Source: Metabacillus flavus (GTDB lineage Bacteria > Bacillota > Bacilli > Bacillales > Bacillaceae). Taken from it: a stretch of DNA of 64,000 nucleotides. The position numbers and the translations under genes are program-made. The notes under the pieces were generated by a model. It worked only from the letters and a program-made list of their open reading frames with translations. It searched no databases and had not been told where the DNA came from. Below are positions 1 to 8,573 of this stretch, piece after piece (the first letter of the stretch is position 1; every line of letters begins with the position of its first letter). The stretch covers positions 434,001 to 498,000 of the forward strand of contig NZ_JAGVRK010000001.1 of the NCBI RefSeq assembly GCF_018283675.1. The letters run 5' to 3'.

Positions 1-214
1 CCTGAAAGGAAGTTTTTATGCCGGATTCCCGCATCTCATCAAACGTATCAGCATGTTTTCCGTTCCAGGTTTCATCAGTCAGATCCGGCTCCATGCATTT
101 TTGCTCGATCGCACTGAATTCCGCCAACTTGCTGTTTAATGTACTGCTAAATGCAGTCAGCCTTGATAGGTGCTCTTTTTTCTCTCTAAGCAGGTCATAA
201 TAATATCCCAGCAA
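1..214 (-). CDS. DUF5082 (YwqH-like) protein, 3' end outside window
   Basis: Partial gene starting at a TTG (214-212) preceded by AGGAGGT (222-228) with 7 nt spacing. The visible 71 residues begin MLGYYYDLLREKKEHLSRL and are an amphipathic helix followed by the WNGKHADTFDEMRE segment, which fits the WxG...FDE pattern of the DUF5082/YwqH family. Members of this family are small WXG-like helical partners encoded just before LXG polymorphic toxins exported by the type VII (Yuk/ESX) system. The toxin itself would lie to the left of the window. Family assignment is from motif reading only; the association with an LXG toxin is inference. Confidence 0.72.
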   Translation of the reverse strand, partial: MLGYYYDLLREKKEHLSRLTAFSSTLNSKLAEFSAIEQKCMEPDLTDETWNGKHADTFDEMRESGIKTSFQ

Positions 215-466
215 ACTAGATACCTCCTAATAAATTAACCCGAATTTCCATTATCTTTCAATATTTTCACAAATAATACACTATATGAAAATAGATATAA
301 AGTTACAAATATCCAATTATGTATAAGTATATAGTTCTATTTTCCAAATTTAACAAAATTAAAACCTAAGAGATACAAATCGCAGGCTGTGGCTAGAAAA
401 TAATTCTGACTAAGAACTTATAAGGTTACGTAAAAATAATAGTGAACGATTCAGGAGATTCGCAAG

Positions 467-581
467 CTTATGATGAATTTTCATAGACTTATGATGAAAA
501 TTCCGCAACTTATGATGAATTTTGACTGACTAATGATGAAATTTTAGTAACTTATGATGAAAATTTAAGATTTATGCTGAA
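467..581 (+). repeat. Phased short-repeat array 1 (CTTATGATGAA units)
   Basis: Units of CTTATGATGAA begin at 467, 488, 509, 530 (CTAATGATGAA) and 551, exactly 21 bp apart. A degenerate last unit TTTATGCTGAA starts at 571. Spacers are about 10 bp and AT-rich. The first spacer (TTTTCATAGA) is identical in array 2. The array sits between the broken membrane gene and the DUF5082 gene. Reading frames through it hit stops and no ribosome binding site is present, so it is not a coding repeat. Confidence 0.9.
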
Positions 582-742
582 AGATGCAAGTTTGCTGAGG
601 AACCTTTAAGATAGCAAGCGGATCTTTACCGGGACAGTGTTCACATATAGTAAAAGATACTCGCCTCCCACTAATACGACCGGACCCGCAAAAGAAACGA
701 TATAACGAAGCTACTCGATAATATTCATGGCTTTTTACAGTC

Positions 743-1481
743 TTAATCCTTTTCCGAGAAAAGATAGCCTCTTTTATTAAAGTTGAAGCTTTTGAATTTA
801 AACTTGCAGTACAATAACAATAGCTGCTCTGGAAGAACAAACATCATGGTAAAAAATATAAGAATGCATATGGCACTTGCAATCATGAGTGTTGAAAATC
901 CTGTTTGTATGTTAGTAAATATAAATATAATAAAATATACAATTCCGATGCCGGCAAGAATGGCCCCGGGAATGTAATCTGCTTTTTCATATTTTCTTCT
1001 TAAAGTGTCTTTTTTTGTACCCTGTTTATAATGTCCTTTATGTAAAAGAATGGCTAATCTCAAAATGGTAACCAGAAAAACAAGTAATCCAATGAAAAGG
1101 ATGGTTGTTGAAAAACCAATTAAGGTCTTTTGGTCAAGGGCCAATCCTGATTCAGCCGTACCTAAATTTATCAATGCCATCAATAGAGGAAAAAAACCAA
1201 ATATGCTCTGGGATACGATAATCACTTCTATAGATAAAAGGAATTGAATAAACAGCTGATAAACCGCTTAGTGCGAAGCCTGACCAAAACAAGTATGAGA
1301 AGATCTGGTCCTTGTGTGGAAAAATGGAATACTGGCCTATAAATTGTGTCAGAAAGAACCAGAACCATTGCAAAACAATGGATAGTAATAGATTGCCGCC
1401 TAAAGAATCAGGACTTTGTCTTCCGGATATGAAAGGACCTCTAAAAACCTCGAAATCTTCCGCTAATAATTTTTTGGACAT
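743..1481 (-). pseudogene. Membrane protein paralogue, copy 2 (frameshifted)
   Basis: The ATG at 1481 follows GGAGAAAGG. The N-terminal part (MSKKLLAEDFEVFRG..., to about residue 80) and the C-terminal part (...GYLFSEKD, stop at 743) lie in different frames, overlapping around 1152-1225. Aligned with copy 1 (1496-2285), eight residues are missing between SIPFIYR and the next matching segment. This fits a 23-nt deletion that shifts frame. The intact form would have an N-terminal cytoplasmic segment and five to six membrane helices and end in a cytoplasmic FKSFNFNKRGYLFSE tail. Function unknown. Proximity to an LXG-type gene makes an orphan immunity protein possible, but nothing in the sequence proves it. 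Confidence 0.7.
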
Positions 1482-1495
1482 ACCTTTCTCCAATC

Positions 1496-2285
1496 CTATC
1501 GTTTAATATCAGTCTCAGAATATAAATAGCCTCTTTCGTTAAAGGTAAAGCTCTTAAAACGATATTTACAATATAAAATAATAAGCTGCTCTGGAAGAAC
1601 ATAAATGATGGCATATGAAATAGAACTAAATAAAACAATAATAGATATTGTCTCTATGTCAGCAAAGCCAAATACTTTAACCGCTTGCTGAATGATATAA
1701 ATTAAAGCTATGCTTCCTGTGACTATAATTGGCAAGTGGAAGCCTTTTTCTCCCCTTCTCTTATCAGAGGCAGAATCCCTTTTATAATGCCCCCGATATA
1801 ATAAAAGAAAATATCTTATAAAAGTACTAACAAGTATCAATGCTCCGAAAAACATGGAAATGATCGTAAAAGATATAAGCGTATTTTCATTTATTCCTTC
1901 TTTTTCACCAAGAAGAAACAAGGCCATTAGAAAAAAAGAAGCTCCAAGATTTTGGGTGGTCAGTATACTCATCAAATATTGAATTCTTTCCCCTTTCTTA
2001 TAAACGACGGGAATGGAAAAGAGGATAGAAAAAGCAATTAATATAATAGTAACGATAAGATGAATATTTCTATAATATAATAGTAACGATAAGATGAATA
2101 TTTCTAATTTCTTCTATGTTAGGATAATACGTATATCTCCCGGCAACGTTATAGGTCAAGAACCACACCAGCAATTGCATTCCTGACCCCAGCGAAAGTG
2201 CTCCTGCAAGGGACGCTGGGCTTTGCCTTACTGTCTCAAGCAGCTTCCTCAAAACATAAAAATCTCCAACTGACAATTTACTCAT
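1496..2285 (-). pseudogene. Membrane protein paralogue, copy 1 (34-bp tandem duplication)
   Basis: Starts at ATG 2285 (MSKLSVGDFYVLRK...) behind GAGGAAAG. The frame ends at TAG 2072-2070 inside a perfect 34-bp tandem duplication (2039-2072 and 2073-2106). Removing one copy joins this frame to the downstream frame that runs to the stop at 1496. The restored protein is about 251 residues with several hydrophobic helices and the tail FKSFTFNERGYLYSE, shared with copy 2. The stop lies 14 bp before the start of copy 2, so the two formed an operon. The lesion is a simple slippage product and could revert. Function unknown. Confidence 0.75.
2039..2106. repeat. Perfect 34-bp tandem duplication
   Basis: Bases 2039-2072 are repeated exactly at 2073-2106. 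The unit length is not a multiple of three, so the duplication breaks the reading frame of membrane protein copy 1 and places a stop directly at the junction. Confidence 0.93.
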
Positions 2286-2625
2286 CGATTTCTTTCCTCA
2301 TTTCTATACTGTGAAATCAATTCTTAATGCTGTTTTTCATAATTCGGATTGCTCTTGACTGTTTATATCATGTTTATATATAAATACCCATATATTGATC
2401 AGCGTGTCACTAAAAATATATATTAAAGTATCAATATTCCTAGCAATTTATATAGGACGTAAGAAGAGACAATAATAATTTTGGAACCATCTCTTTTTCG
2501 GCACTGGCATTAAACCGCAAGTATAGGAAGATGGGACAAGTCTAGTATGAGATTTTTAGCATTTTCCAATGGCAGCAAGAACTAAAAAGAGGGAAGAGTA
2601 GCCAGCAGCAATTCCCTGAGCATAT

Positions 2626-2661
2626 GAAAAAGCACTTTGCTCTGAAGCAAAGTGCTTTTTC
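2626..2661 (-). terminator. Terminator after mnmH
   Basis: A perfect 16-bp stem GAAAAAGCACTTTGCT with a 4-nt loop ends in TTTTTC on both strands. It lies 13 bp past the mnmH stop. The 2286-2625 stretch before it carries no gene that I can see. Confidence 0.85.
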
Positions 2662-2674
2662 AATGGTCTTTTTC

Positions 2675-3718
2675 TTACACCGTCTTAACCGGCACCGGCA
2701 AAATCTTCACCAGCTCAGTCAGCGCTTCCTCCGCGTTTTTCACAGAAAGCGTAATTCTCTCTTCCTCCGAATACCGCATTGCAGTGTGCTCATAGCGCGG
2801 GTCATAGTAGTATTCAAGCAGCAGCATGACCGCGTCCTCGTATTCGCCTGCGTTGAGGGACGCTTCAATTTGAGCGGCTGCCGGTGTATGAATGCGGGCT
2901 TTTATCCGGTAGAAGGCCTTCATGCACTCTTCATGATGCTTCCATGGCTGGTAGTCTTCGACTAGGAACCTTGCACGTTCCGTCCTAGGAATATCGAGGA
3001 ACAGCTGGGTTCCCTGTTCTTTCCTTTCCGCGATAAATTCCGGGAGGACGGCTTTTCCGATTCGCTTGCTTTCCGCTTCCAGGACAACGAAAGGGGATGA
3101 CTGGAGCGGGAGGGCATCTTTTATGAGCAGAGAGTCGAAGGTCTTCTGGTTGTGGGGCTTCAGGCCAATCTGGCCGAAGATGGAACCCCGGTGGTTCGCC
3201 ATTCCTTCCAGGTCCAGCACAGGGTAGCCCTTCGCTTGAAGTTGATGGAGCAGCCAGGTTTTCCCTGATCCGGTATAGCCGTTCAGCAAATAGGCTTCCG
3301 GTTTGAAGTCGATGTTTTCGATTTGATCGACGATCCACCGGCGATACGCCCGCACTCCGCCATCCAGCCGGAACGTTTTGATGCCCATTAGATCAAGGAC
3401 AGTGGCGGACGTTCGGCTCCGCATGCCTCCTCTCCAGCAGAAGACAGCCTTATGCTGGGGGATGGCGCTGAATGTTTTTATGAATTCCGGAAGCTTTGCC
3501 GACACGATTTCGAGTCCGCGGTCCTTTGCCGCTTGAACGCCGACCTGTTTATAGATGGTGCCGATCTCAGCCCGCTCCTCATCGTTAAAAAGGGGGATGT
3601 TCAAGGCGCCGGGAATAGTCGCTTCCTTGTATTCAGATGGAGAACGGACATCCACCGCCACGATTTTCTTTTCTTTTTGCATTGCTAATAGCTGTTCTAC
3701 CGAAAGATCCTGAAACAC
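2675..3718 (-). CDS. mnmH: tRNA 2-selenouridine synthase
   Basis: 347 residues. It replaces sulfur with selenium in 2-thiouridine at the wobble position of tRNA Lys, Glu and Gln, using selenophosphate. Residues 5-120 are a rhodanese domain with catalytic Cys94 in VFCWRGGMRSR. Residues about 140-340 are a P-loop domain with Walker A GYTGSGKT (147-154). Length matches the SelU/MnmH family. The start is GTG at 3718 behind GGGAGAAGGGCGG. It lies 21 bp downstream of selD, so the two genes form an operon. No selA or selB is visible, which suggests that selenium is used for tRNA rather than selenocysteine, at least as far as this window shows. Confidence 0.95.
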   Translation of the reverse strand: MFQDLSVEQLLAMQKEKKIVAVDVRSPSEYKEATIPGALNIPLFNDEERAEIGTIYKQVGVQAAKDRGLEIVSAKLPEFIKTFSAIPQHKAVFCWRGGMRSRTSATVLDLMGIKTFRLDGGVRAYRRWIVDQIENIDFKPEAYLLNGYTGSGKTWLLHQLQAKGYPVLDLEGMANHRGSIFGQIGLKPHNQKTFDSLLIKDALPLQSSPFVVLEAESKRIGKAVLPEFIAERKEQGTQLFLDIPRTERARFLVEDYQPWKHHEECMKAFYRIKARIHTPAAAQIEASLNAGEYEDAVMLLLEYYYDPRYEHTAMRYSEEERITLSVKNAEEALTELVKILPVPVKTV

Positions 3719-3739
3719 TGTTATTCCGCCCTTCTCCCA

Positions 3740-4792
3740 TCAAAACTTTTCAGAAACGACAATATGGCCGGGGTGATCCGCCGTTACCTCTCCGATCATA
3801 CCCGCTTCCACACCTGCGTCCTGAAGGTCTTTCAGCAGGGCATCAGCTTCATCCCCTGCAACCGAGATCAGCAGTCCTCCCGATGTCACCGCATCGCACA
3901 AAATATACTGATCAATCTGATCCATGCCATTCGGGAACGTAACATCACCCTGCAAATGAGCAAAGTTATTTTTTGTTCCGCCCGGAATGACGCCCTGCTC
4001 TGCAAGGTCCCGGACTCTTGGAAGGATAGGAACGGCCTCTTTTGCAATCCGAATGCCCGCCTTGCTTCCTTTTGCCATCTCAGAAGTGTGTCCAAGCAAT
4101 CCGAAGCCTGTAACATCGGTACACGCGTGGACATCATACGACGCCATCGTCTCAGCCGCTGTTTTATTCAGGGTCGCCATGACTTCTGTAACCCGTGCAA
4201 CTTCATCCTCGGTAAGCAAGTCTCTCTTAATGGAAGAAGTCAGGATACCGACCCCGATTGGTTTCGTTAAAATCAGTTTATCACCGGGCTTTGCGCCTGT
4301 ATTGGCCCTCACTTTATCAGGATGGACCGTTCCGGTTACCGCCAAACCAAACTTCGGCTCTTTATCTTCGATAGAGTGGCCTCCGACAAGGGTTGCGCCG
4401 GCTTCTTTTAGCTTATCGCCTGCCCCGCGAAGGATGTCTGCAAGGATTTGCTTGTCCAGATCCGCAATCGGGAAGGCAACAATGTTCAGGGCCGTAAGCG
4501 GTTTGCCTCCCATCGCATATATGTCGCTGATCGCGTTCGCAGCCGCCACCTGGCCGAAGGAGTATGGATCATCAACGATGGGAGTGAAGAAATCAAGCGT
4601 CTGGACAATCGCAAGGTCGTCCGTAAGACGGTATACGCCTGCATCATCGCTCGTATCAAGTCCGACAAGCAAATCGGGATTCGGCATGGCAGGGGGAAGT
4701 GAGCGGATGACCTCCTGCAAATCAGCCGGTCCGATTTTGCAGCCGCAGCCGCCCTTTGTGGATAAGGATGTTAATTTTATTTTTTGTGTCAT
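3740..4792 (-). CDS. selD: Selenide, water dikinase (selenophosphate synthetase)
   Basis: 350 residues. It makes selenophosphate from selenide and ATP. The N-terminal GGCGCKIG motif gives Cys16, Cys18 and Lys19, the expected active-site set; the catalytic position is cysteine, not selenocysteine. The central region carries the AIRS/PurM-type fold with DDAGVYRL and the VGGHS motif. ATG start at 4792 with GAAAGG upstream. First gene of the selD-mnmH operon, divergent from the permease at 4928. Confidence 0.96.
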   Translation of the reverse strand: MTQKIKLTSLSTKGGCGCKIGPADLQEVIRSLPPAMPNPDLLVGLDTSDDAGVYRLTDDLAIVQTLDFFTPIVDDPYSFGQVAAANAISDIYAMGGKPLTALNIVAFPIADLDKQILADILRGAGDKLKEAGATLVGGHSIEDKEPKFGLAVTGTVHPDKVRANTGAKPGDKLILTKPIGVGILTSSIKRDLLTEDEVARVTEVMATLNKTAAETMASYDVHACTDVTGFGLLGHTSEMAKGSKAGIRIAKEAVPILPRVRDLAEQGVIPGGTKNNFAHLQGDVTFPNGMDQIDQYILCDAVTSGGLLISVAGDEADALLKDLQDAGVEAGMIGEVTADHPGHIVVSEKF

Positions 4793-4880
4793 AATGACGC
4801 CAACCTTTCTGTATTCACTATGATTATTATAAATGACCTTTCCCGAAAAAGCTTGGCACAGGCCTGCTGGATGTCTGACG

Positions 4881-4889
4881 TGATATAAT
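4881..4889 (+). promoter_or_regulatory. Extended -10 promoter for the DUF318 permease
   Basis: TGATATAAT is an extended -10 element (TG at 4881-4882, TATAAT 4884-4889). Its position shows that a start codon at 4889 is not possible and supports the start at 4922 or 4928. Confidence 0.6.
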
Positions 4890-4927
4890 TGGATATTGTC
4901 TTAATTCTATTGAAACGGGGAATGAAA

Positions 4928-5992
4928 ATGGCTCAAAGTGCTCTTCAGCAAACACAGCCGTCGGGTAAAAAAACCGTATGGCTTGTGACTCTGTTTCTAG
5001 TGATTGCTGCTGCAGGTCTATTATATGTAAAATGGGTGCCGTATCTTGAAAAATCCTGGATTGCGGCTTCCACCCACTCTATCGGAGACTCGATTCTCGG
5101 AAGCCCTGAAGCAGGCGCTTCTCCATCGTGGAGCAGCGCATGGGAATATGCCGCGGTTTATTTTAAAGCCGTCTGGAAAGCAGCGATTCTCGGCATCGTG
5201 CTTGGCTCGCTCATTCAGGTGCTGATTCCGTCCCAATGGCTTTTGCGTGTTCTCGGTAAAACAACCTTCGGCAGCACGGCTGCCGGAGGGCTGGCTTCCC
5301 TTCCTGGCATGATGTGCACATGCTGTGCCGCCCCGATGGCGGTAGGCATGCGGAAAAAGAACGTATCAGCGGGAGCAAGTCTCGCTTTCTGGATCGGGAA
5401 CCCAGTGCTGAACCCGGCCGTTCTCGTCTTCATGACCTTTGTGCTTTCCTGGAAATTCACCTTACTTCGTCTTGCTTTTGGACTCATCCTGACATTCGGC
5501 GTCAGCTACCTGGCCAACCGCTTCATGAAGGAGGAACCGCCGCTTCCGGCAGAAAAGCTGATGGAAGAAGCGGAACAAGCCCAATCCGGCTCCTTTCTTG
5601 CGAGATGGGGGAAAAGCCTTGGAACGATGCTCCTTTATGTCGTCCCGGCTTATGTACTTTCCGTTCTTCTGCTTGGCGCAGCACGCGTCTGGCTATTCCC
5701 GAACGTTGGTGAAGCTGCCGCTAACAGCATACTTGTTCTAATTCTATTCGCTGTCGCCGGCATGCTTTTCGTCATTCCGACCGCAGCCGAAATTCCCATC
5801 ATCCAGACCTTTATGACGATGGGTCTCGGTGCAGGACCGGCCGGAGCGCTTCTCATCACGCTTCCTGCTGTCAGCCTCCCGTCACTGTTAATCGTTGCCG
5901 GTTCTTTTCCGAAAAAGGTGCTTGCGTTTGTGGCAGGTTCCGTAGTACTGCTTGGGATAGCAGCCGGGTTAATAGGGATGCTTATATTGTAA
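4928..5992 (+). CDS. DUF318/ArsP_1-family permease
   Basis: About 355 residues with eight or more hydrophobic helices in two halves. The first half carries the LASLPGMMCTCCAAPM segment with a paired cysteine in the membrane, and GNPVLNPAVLVFM; the second half has the matching TAAEIPIIQTFM and LPAVSLPS segments. This is the pattern of the permease family (DUF318, YcgR/YraQ, ArsP). The start is ATG 4928 with GGGG at 4917-4920; ATG 4922 is an alternative. The gene is divergent from selD and shares its 135-bp intergenic region. Transport of a selenium or other thiol-reactive compound is an attractive guess, but the substrate cannot be read from the sequence. Confidence 0.8.
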   Translation: MAQSALQQTQPSGKKTVWLVTLFLVIAAAGLLYVKWVPYLEKSWIAASTHSIGDSILGSPEAGASPSWSSAWEYAAVYFKAVWKAAILGIVLGSLIQVLIPSQWLLRVLGKTTFGSTAAGGLASLPGMMCTCCAAPMAVGMRKKNVSAGASLAFWIGNPVLNPAVLVFMTFVLSWKFTLLRLAFGLILTFGVSYLANRFMKEEPPLPAEKLMEEAEQAQSGSFLARWGKSLGTMLLYVVPAYVLSVLLLGAARVWLFPNVGEAAANSILVLILFAVAGMLFVIPTAAEIPIIQTFMTMGLGAGPAGALLITLPAVSLPSLLIVAGSFPKKVLAFVAGSVVLLGIAAGLIGMLIL

Positions 5993-5998
5993 GAGTGC

Positions 5999-6042
5999 AA
6001 CCAACTCTGTTCTGCTTTTTTGCGGTGCGGGGTTGGTTTTTT
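5999..6042 (+). terminator. Probable terminator after the permease
   Basis: AACCAAC (5999-6005) pairs with GTTGGTT (6032-6038), followed by TTTT. The loop is long, so confidence is moderate. Confidence 0.5.
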
Positions 6043-6118
6043 GTATGTAAGAGGAATTAAGCATTAGAATTAGATACATAGCCGTTCTCATTAAAAGTAA
6101 AGCTTACAGATTCCCCAG

Positions 6119-6232
6119 GTTATGATGAATTTTCATAGACTTATGATGAAAACTCTCGAACTTATGATGAAATTCTGTAAGTTATGATGAAAATCTCCTA
6201 ACTTATGATGAAATTTCAAGATTTATGCTGAA
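6119..6232 (+). repeat. Phased short-repeat array 2 (CTTATGATGAA units)
   Basis: Units start at 6119 (GTTATGATGAA), 6140, 6161, 6181 (GTTATGATGAA), 6202 and 6222 (TTTATGCTGAA). Spacing is 20-21 bp. The number of units, the first spacer and the degenerate last unit are the same as in array 1, so the two are copies of one element rather than independent repeats. Confidence 0.9.
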
Positions 6233-6240
6233 TAACTGTT

Positions 6241-6559
6241 CCACTCAGTGATGAAAGGCTTGCCAAACTAAAGGCAGTATCCGAAACCGGAATAAGGGAT
6301 TTAGCAGAGGAAATGAGAAAGGTACCATGTTCCAGATGAAGATGCGGCCAAGCTCCAGGCTGAACTGATTACCATCTACAACGATAAATCAGAAATGGAT
6401 GCGGTCATGGGCTTTTTGCAATCTTATTTCAAATTCTTTTCCAGGAAGTTTGCCCTGCAGGTTCTGGAACTTGCAGAAGAAGTTGGCAGGCAAATTCCAA
6501 GATGGGAATTGAAGGGGTATACGCCAAAAGAATGGCTAGAAGTGAAATCTAAGGAATAA
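6241..6559 (+). pseudogene. C-terminal remnant of an unrecognised protein
   Basis: Directly after array 2, one frame reads LSDERLAKLKAVSETGIRDL... and, after a one-base frameshift near 6330, another reads DEDAAKLQAELITIYNDKSE... to ...GYTPKEWLEVKSKE and a stop at 6557-6559. Together they look like about 105 C-terminal residues of a soluble helical protein. No start codon or N-terminal part remains. Family not recognised. Confidence 0.55.
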
Positions 6560-6671
6560 CTTGGTTGGCCGTTAAACGATTGAAAGTAGTTTAATCATCA
6601 GCTCCGGCATTTCATCCGATTGTCCTTTTTTTCCTGCGGGGCAGTTTGCTTTACATCGCCGCTGCCCGCAA

Positions 6672-6717
6672 AAAAACACCTTCAAAAAGTATGTTTCTAC
6701 TTTCGAAGGTGTTTTTT
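6672..6717 (-). terminator. Terminator after the amino-acid permease
   Basis: AAAAACACCTTC pairs with GAAGGTGTTTTT around a second AAAGTA/TACTTT stem. T-runs occur on both strands. Confidence 0.8.
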
Positions 6718-6747
6718 ACTGTTTTGATTTTCTATCTTGTTCTTCAA

Positions 6748-8085
6748 TTATTTTGCACGTTTCGGATAAAAAAACGAAACAACCACCAAAACAACCAAAA
6801 TTCCAAGGCAAACCGAAGTCCCAATCACATTGTCTTTATTAAGCACAAAGGATATAAAAATGACGGCCAAAGACAGACTGGCAGCAATCGTTGTAAATGG
6901 TGCCCATTTCAGCTTGAAAAAAGGCTCCTTCGGATAGTGGTTGCGAAGCTTGATTTGGGCGAGACAGATGCCAAGCCAAATCAGCAACACAGTAAATCCG
7001 GGAATGGTCATTAAATAGCTGATGACTTCATCAGGTGTTTGGTAGGCCAGGAATACGCCAAAGGTAAGAGCAATGGCTGTAAGGGCAATTCCGTTAATCG
7101 GGATGTCCTGTTTAGATAGCCTGGCAAGCTTTTTGGGTGCTTCTCCGTTTTGAGCCATGGAGTATAACGTTCTGGATGTTGCGTAGATCCCGGAATTGGC
7201 TGCGGATAGCACAGCTGTCAGCAGCACGAAGTTCATGACGTGGGCTGCTCCGGGAATGCCGATTGCAGTAAAGACTTGAACAAATGGACTTTCCTTTCCG
7301 GATACCTCGTTCCACGGAATTAAGCCGCAAATGATTAAAATCGGCAATACGTAGAATAGGATGACTCGGATCACAGTGCTTTTAATGACTTTTGGAAGCA
7401 CTCTTTCAGCATCCTTTGTTTCGGTAACGGCAACCCCGATCAATTCAGCTCCGCCATAGGAAAACATGACAACGAGGAGTGCACCGAACATGCCGGCTGC
7501 ACCATTCGGGAAAAATCCGCCGTGAGCTGTGTAATTCGAAAGCGGATCCTCAACAGGGCTAGGAATAATGCCGAAGATCATGCTAAGACCCAGGATGATA
7601 AAAAGGGTTAGCGTAATGATCTTAATCCCGGCAAAGTAAAATTCAAATTCTCCATAAAATTTTACTTGAGTAAGGTTAATGGAAATGATAAATACCGCAC
7701 AAATAAGAGCGAGCACCCACAATGGTATGGATGTGAACCAGAACTGCAAAAAGCTTCCGGCAGCTAAAACCTCAACAACCGTAACAATGATCCAGTTAAT
7801 CCAGTAAAGCCATCCGGCAATAAAGGATGTTTTGGCACCAAAAGCCTTTGAAAGTAAATGCTGGGTATTGTGATTCGGGTAGACAGAGGCCATCTCCGCC
7901 AGTGCTGACATGACAATAAACAGTAGGAGGCCCCCAAGCAAATAAGCAAACACGACGCTCGGTCCTGCCATATTCAATGTATCGGAACTGCCTTTAAAAA
8001 TACCTGTACCAATCATCCCCGCAAGCGCGATGAATTGGACATGCCTCGGCAGCAAGCCTTTTCTAAGAGTATTGTTCTGTTCCAT
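6748..8085 (-). CDS. APC-superfamily amino-acid permease
   Basis: 445 residues, 12 predicted membrane helices. The N-terminal ALAGMIGTGIFKGS motif and the EMASVYPNHNT and FSYGGAELIGV segments place it in the amino-acid transporter (AAT) branch of the APC superfamily, a proton-coupled importer in the cytoplasmic membrane. The substrate cannot be told from sequence. ATG at 8085 behind AGGAAGGCAGGA. It has its own strong promoter (8164-8192) and terminator, so it is a single-gene unit. Confidence 0.88.
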   Translation of the reverse strand: MEQNNTLRKGLLPRHVQFIALAGMIGTGIFKGSSDTLNMAGPSVVFAYLLGGLLLFIVMSALAEMASVYPNHNTQHLLSKAFGAKTSFIAGWLYWINWIIVTVVEVLAAGSFLQFWFTSIPLWVLALICAVFIISINLTQVKFYGEFEFYFAGIKIITLTLFIILGLSMIFGIIPSPVEDPLSNYTAHGGFFPNGAAGMFGALLVVMFSYGGAELIGVAVTETKDAERVLPKVIKSTVIRVILFYVLPILIICGLIPWNEVSGKESPFVQVFTAIGIPGAAHVMNFVLLTAVLSAANSGIYATSRTLYSMAQNGEAPKKLARLSKQDIPINGIALTAIALTFGVFLAYQTPDEVISYLMTIPGFTVLLIWLGICLAQIKLRNHYPKEPFFKLKWAPFTTIAASLSLAVIFISFVLNKDNVIGTSVCLGILVVLVVVSFFYPKRAK

Positions 8086-8163
8086 AAAGTCGTCCTGCCT
8101 TCCTGATATACAATCTATCTATTTCACTTAAACGCTTCTCCGCTTTTGTGCATTCAAGTTACT

Positions 8164-8192
8164 AGTATAAGTGCGTTGCTGCTCACCGTCAA
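8164..8192 (-). promoter_or_regulatory. Sigma-A promoter of the amino-acid permease
   Basis: On the minus strand TTGACG (8192-8187), a 17-bp spacer and TATACT (8169-8164), about 80 bp before the start codon. Confidence 0.75.
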
Positions 8193-8455
8193 TTTTCTTA
8201 TTTTTAGCATGTAAGTTCAGTTATTTCTTAAATAGAGGGAAAATATAATTCGTTTTAATACGTTTTAGGTACAAAAAGATGAAAGCTGCAAACTTGATGG
8301 ATGAAATAATGAGAGTGACTCAGATGCAGTGAATAAGGAACTTCAAGATGAACTAGATAAGTTGAAAAGAGCTTGGAAGATTTTTTACCCTTTAACGTTA
8401 GTGTCCACTCTTTCAGAAAGGATGTTTGTAAAAAACATATAAATTTAAATCACTC

Positions 8456-8482
8456 TACAAAAGTAGGTATATTGACCGATAT
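8456..8482 (+). promoter_or_regulatory. Sigma-D-like promoter before the chemoreceptor gene
   Basis: TACA (8456-8459), a 15-bp spacer and ACCGATAT (8475-8482) match the Bacillus sigma-D motility consensus (TAAA-N15-GCCGATAT) at 3/4 and 7/8 positions. The gene downstream is a chemoreceptor, which agrees. The rest of the 8193-8455 stretch shows nothing recognisable. Confidence 0.5.
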
Positions 8483-8573
8483 AAGGGTTAGCACCAAAAT
8501 ATTGGAAGCGAATACAAAGAGATAGTCGCTTTCACTATGTCTATGAATCAGGCGTACATGGGGAGGGAATCAT

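Noticed and set aside
467-581. CRISPR array
   Set aside because: Repeat (11 bp) and spacer (10 bp) are far too short, and no cas gene is present. The same holds for the arrays at 6119, 24342 and 37928.
565-840. 91-residue protein on the minus strand
   Set aside because: Overlaps the end of the broken membrane gene in another frame and has no domain or ribosome site.
3987-4823. 278-residue open frame opposite selD
   Set aside because: Complementary-strand shadow of selD without ribosome site or homology.
4889-4921. TTG start for the DUF318 permease
   Set aside because: It overlaps the extended -10 element.
6636-6671. Terminator with GCGGGGCAG / CTGCCCGC stem
   Set aside because: The second arm is followed by A residues on both readings, so no T-run is present.
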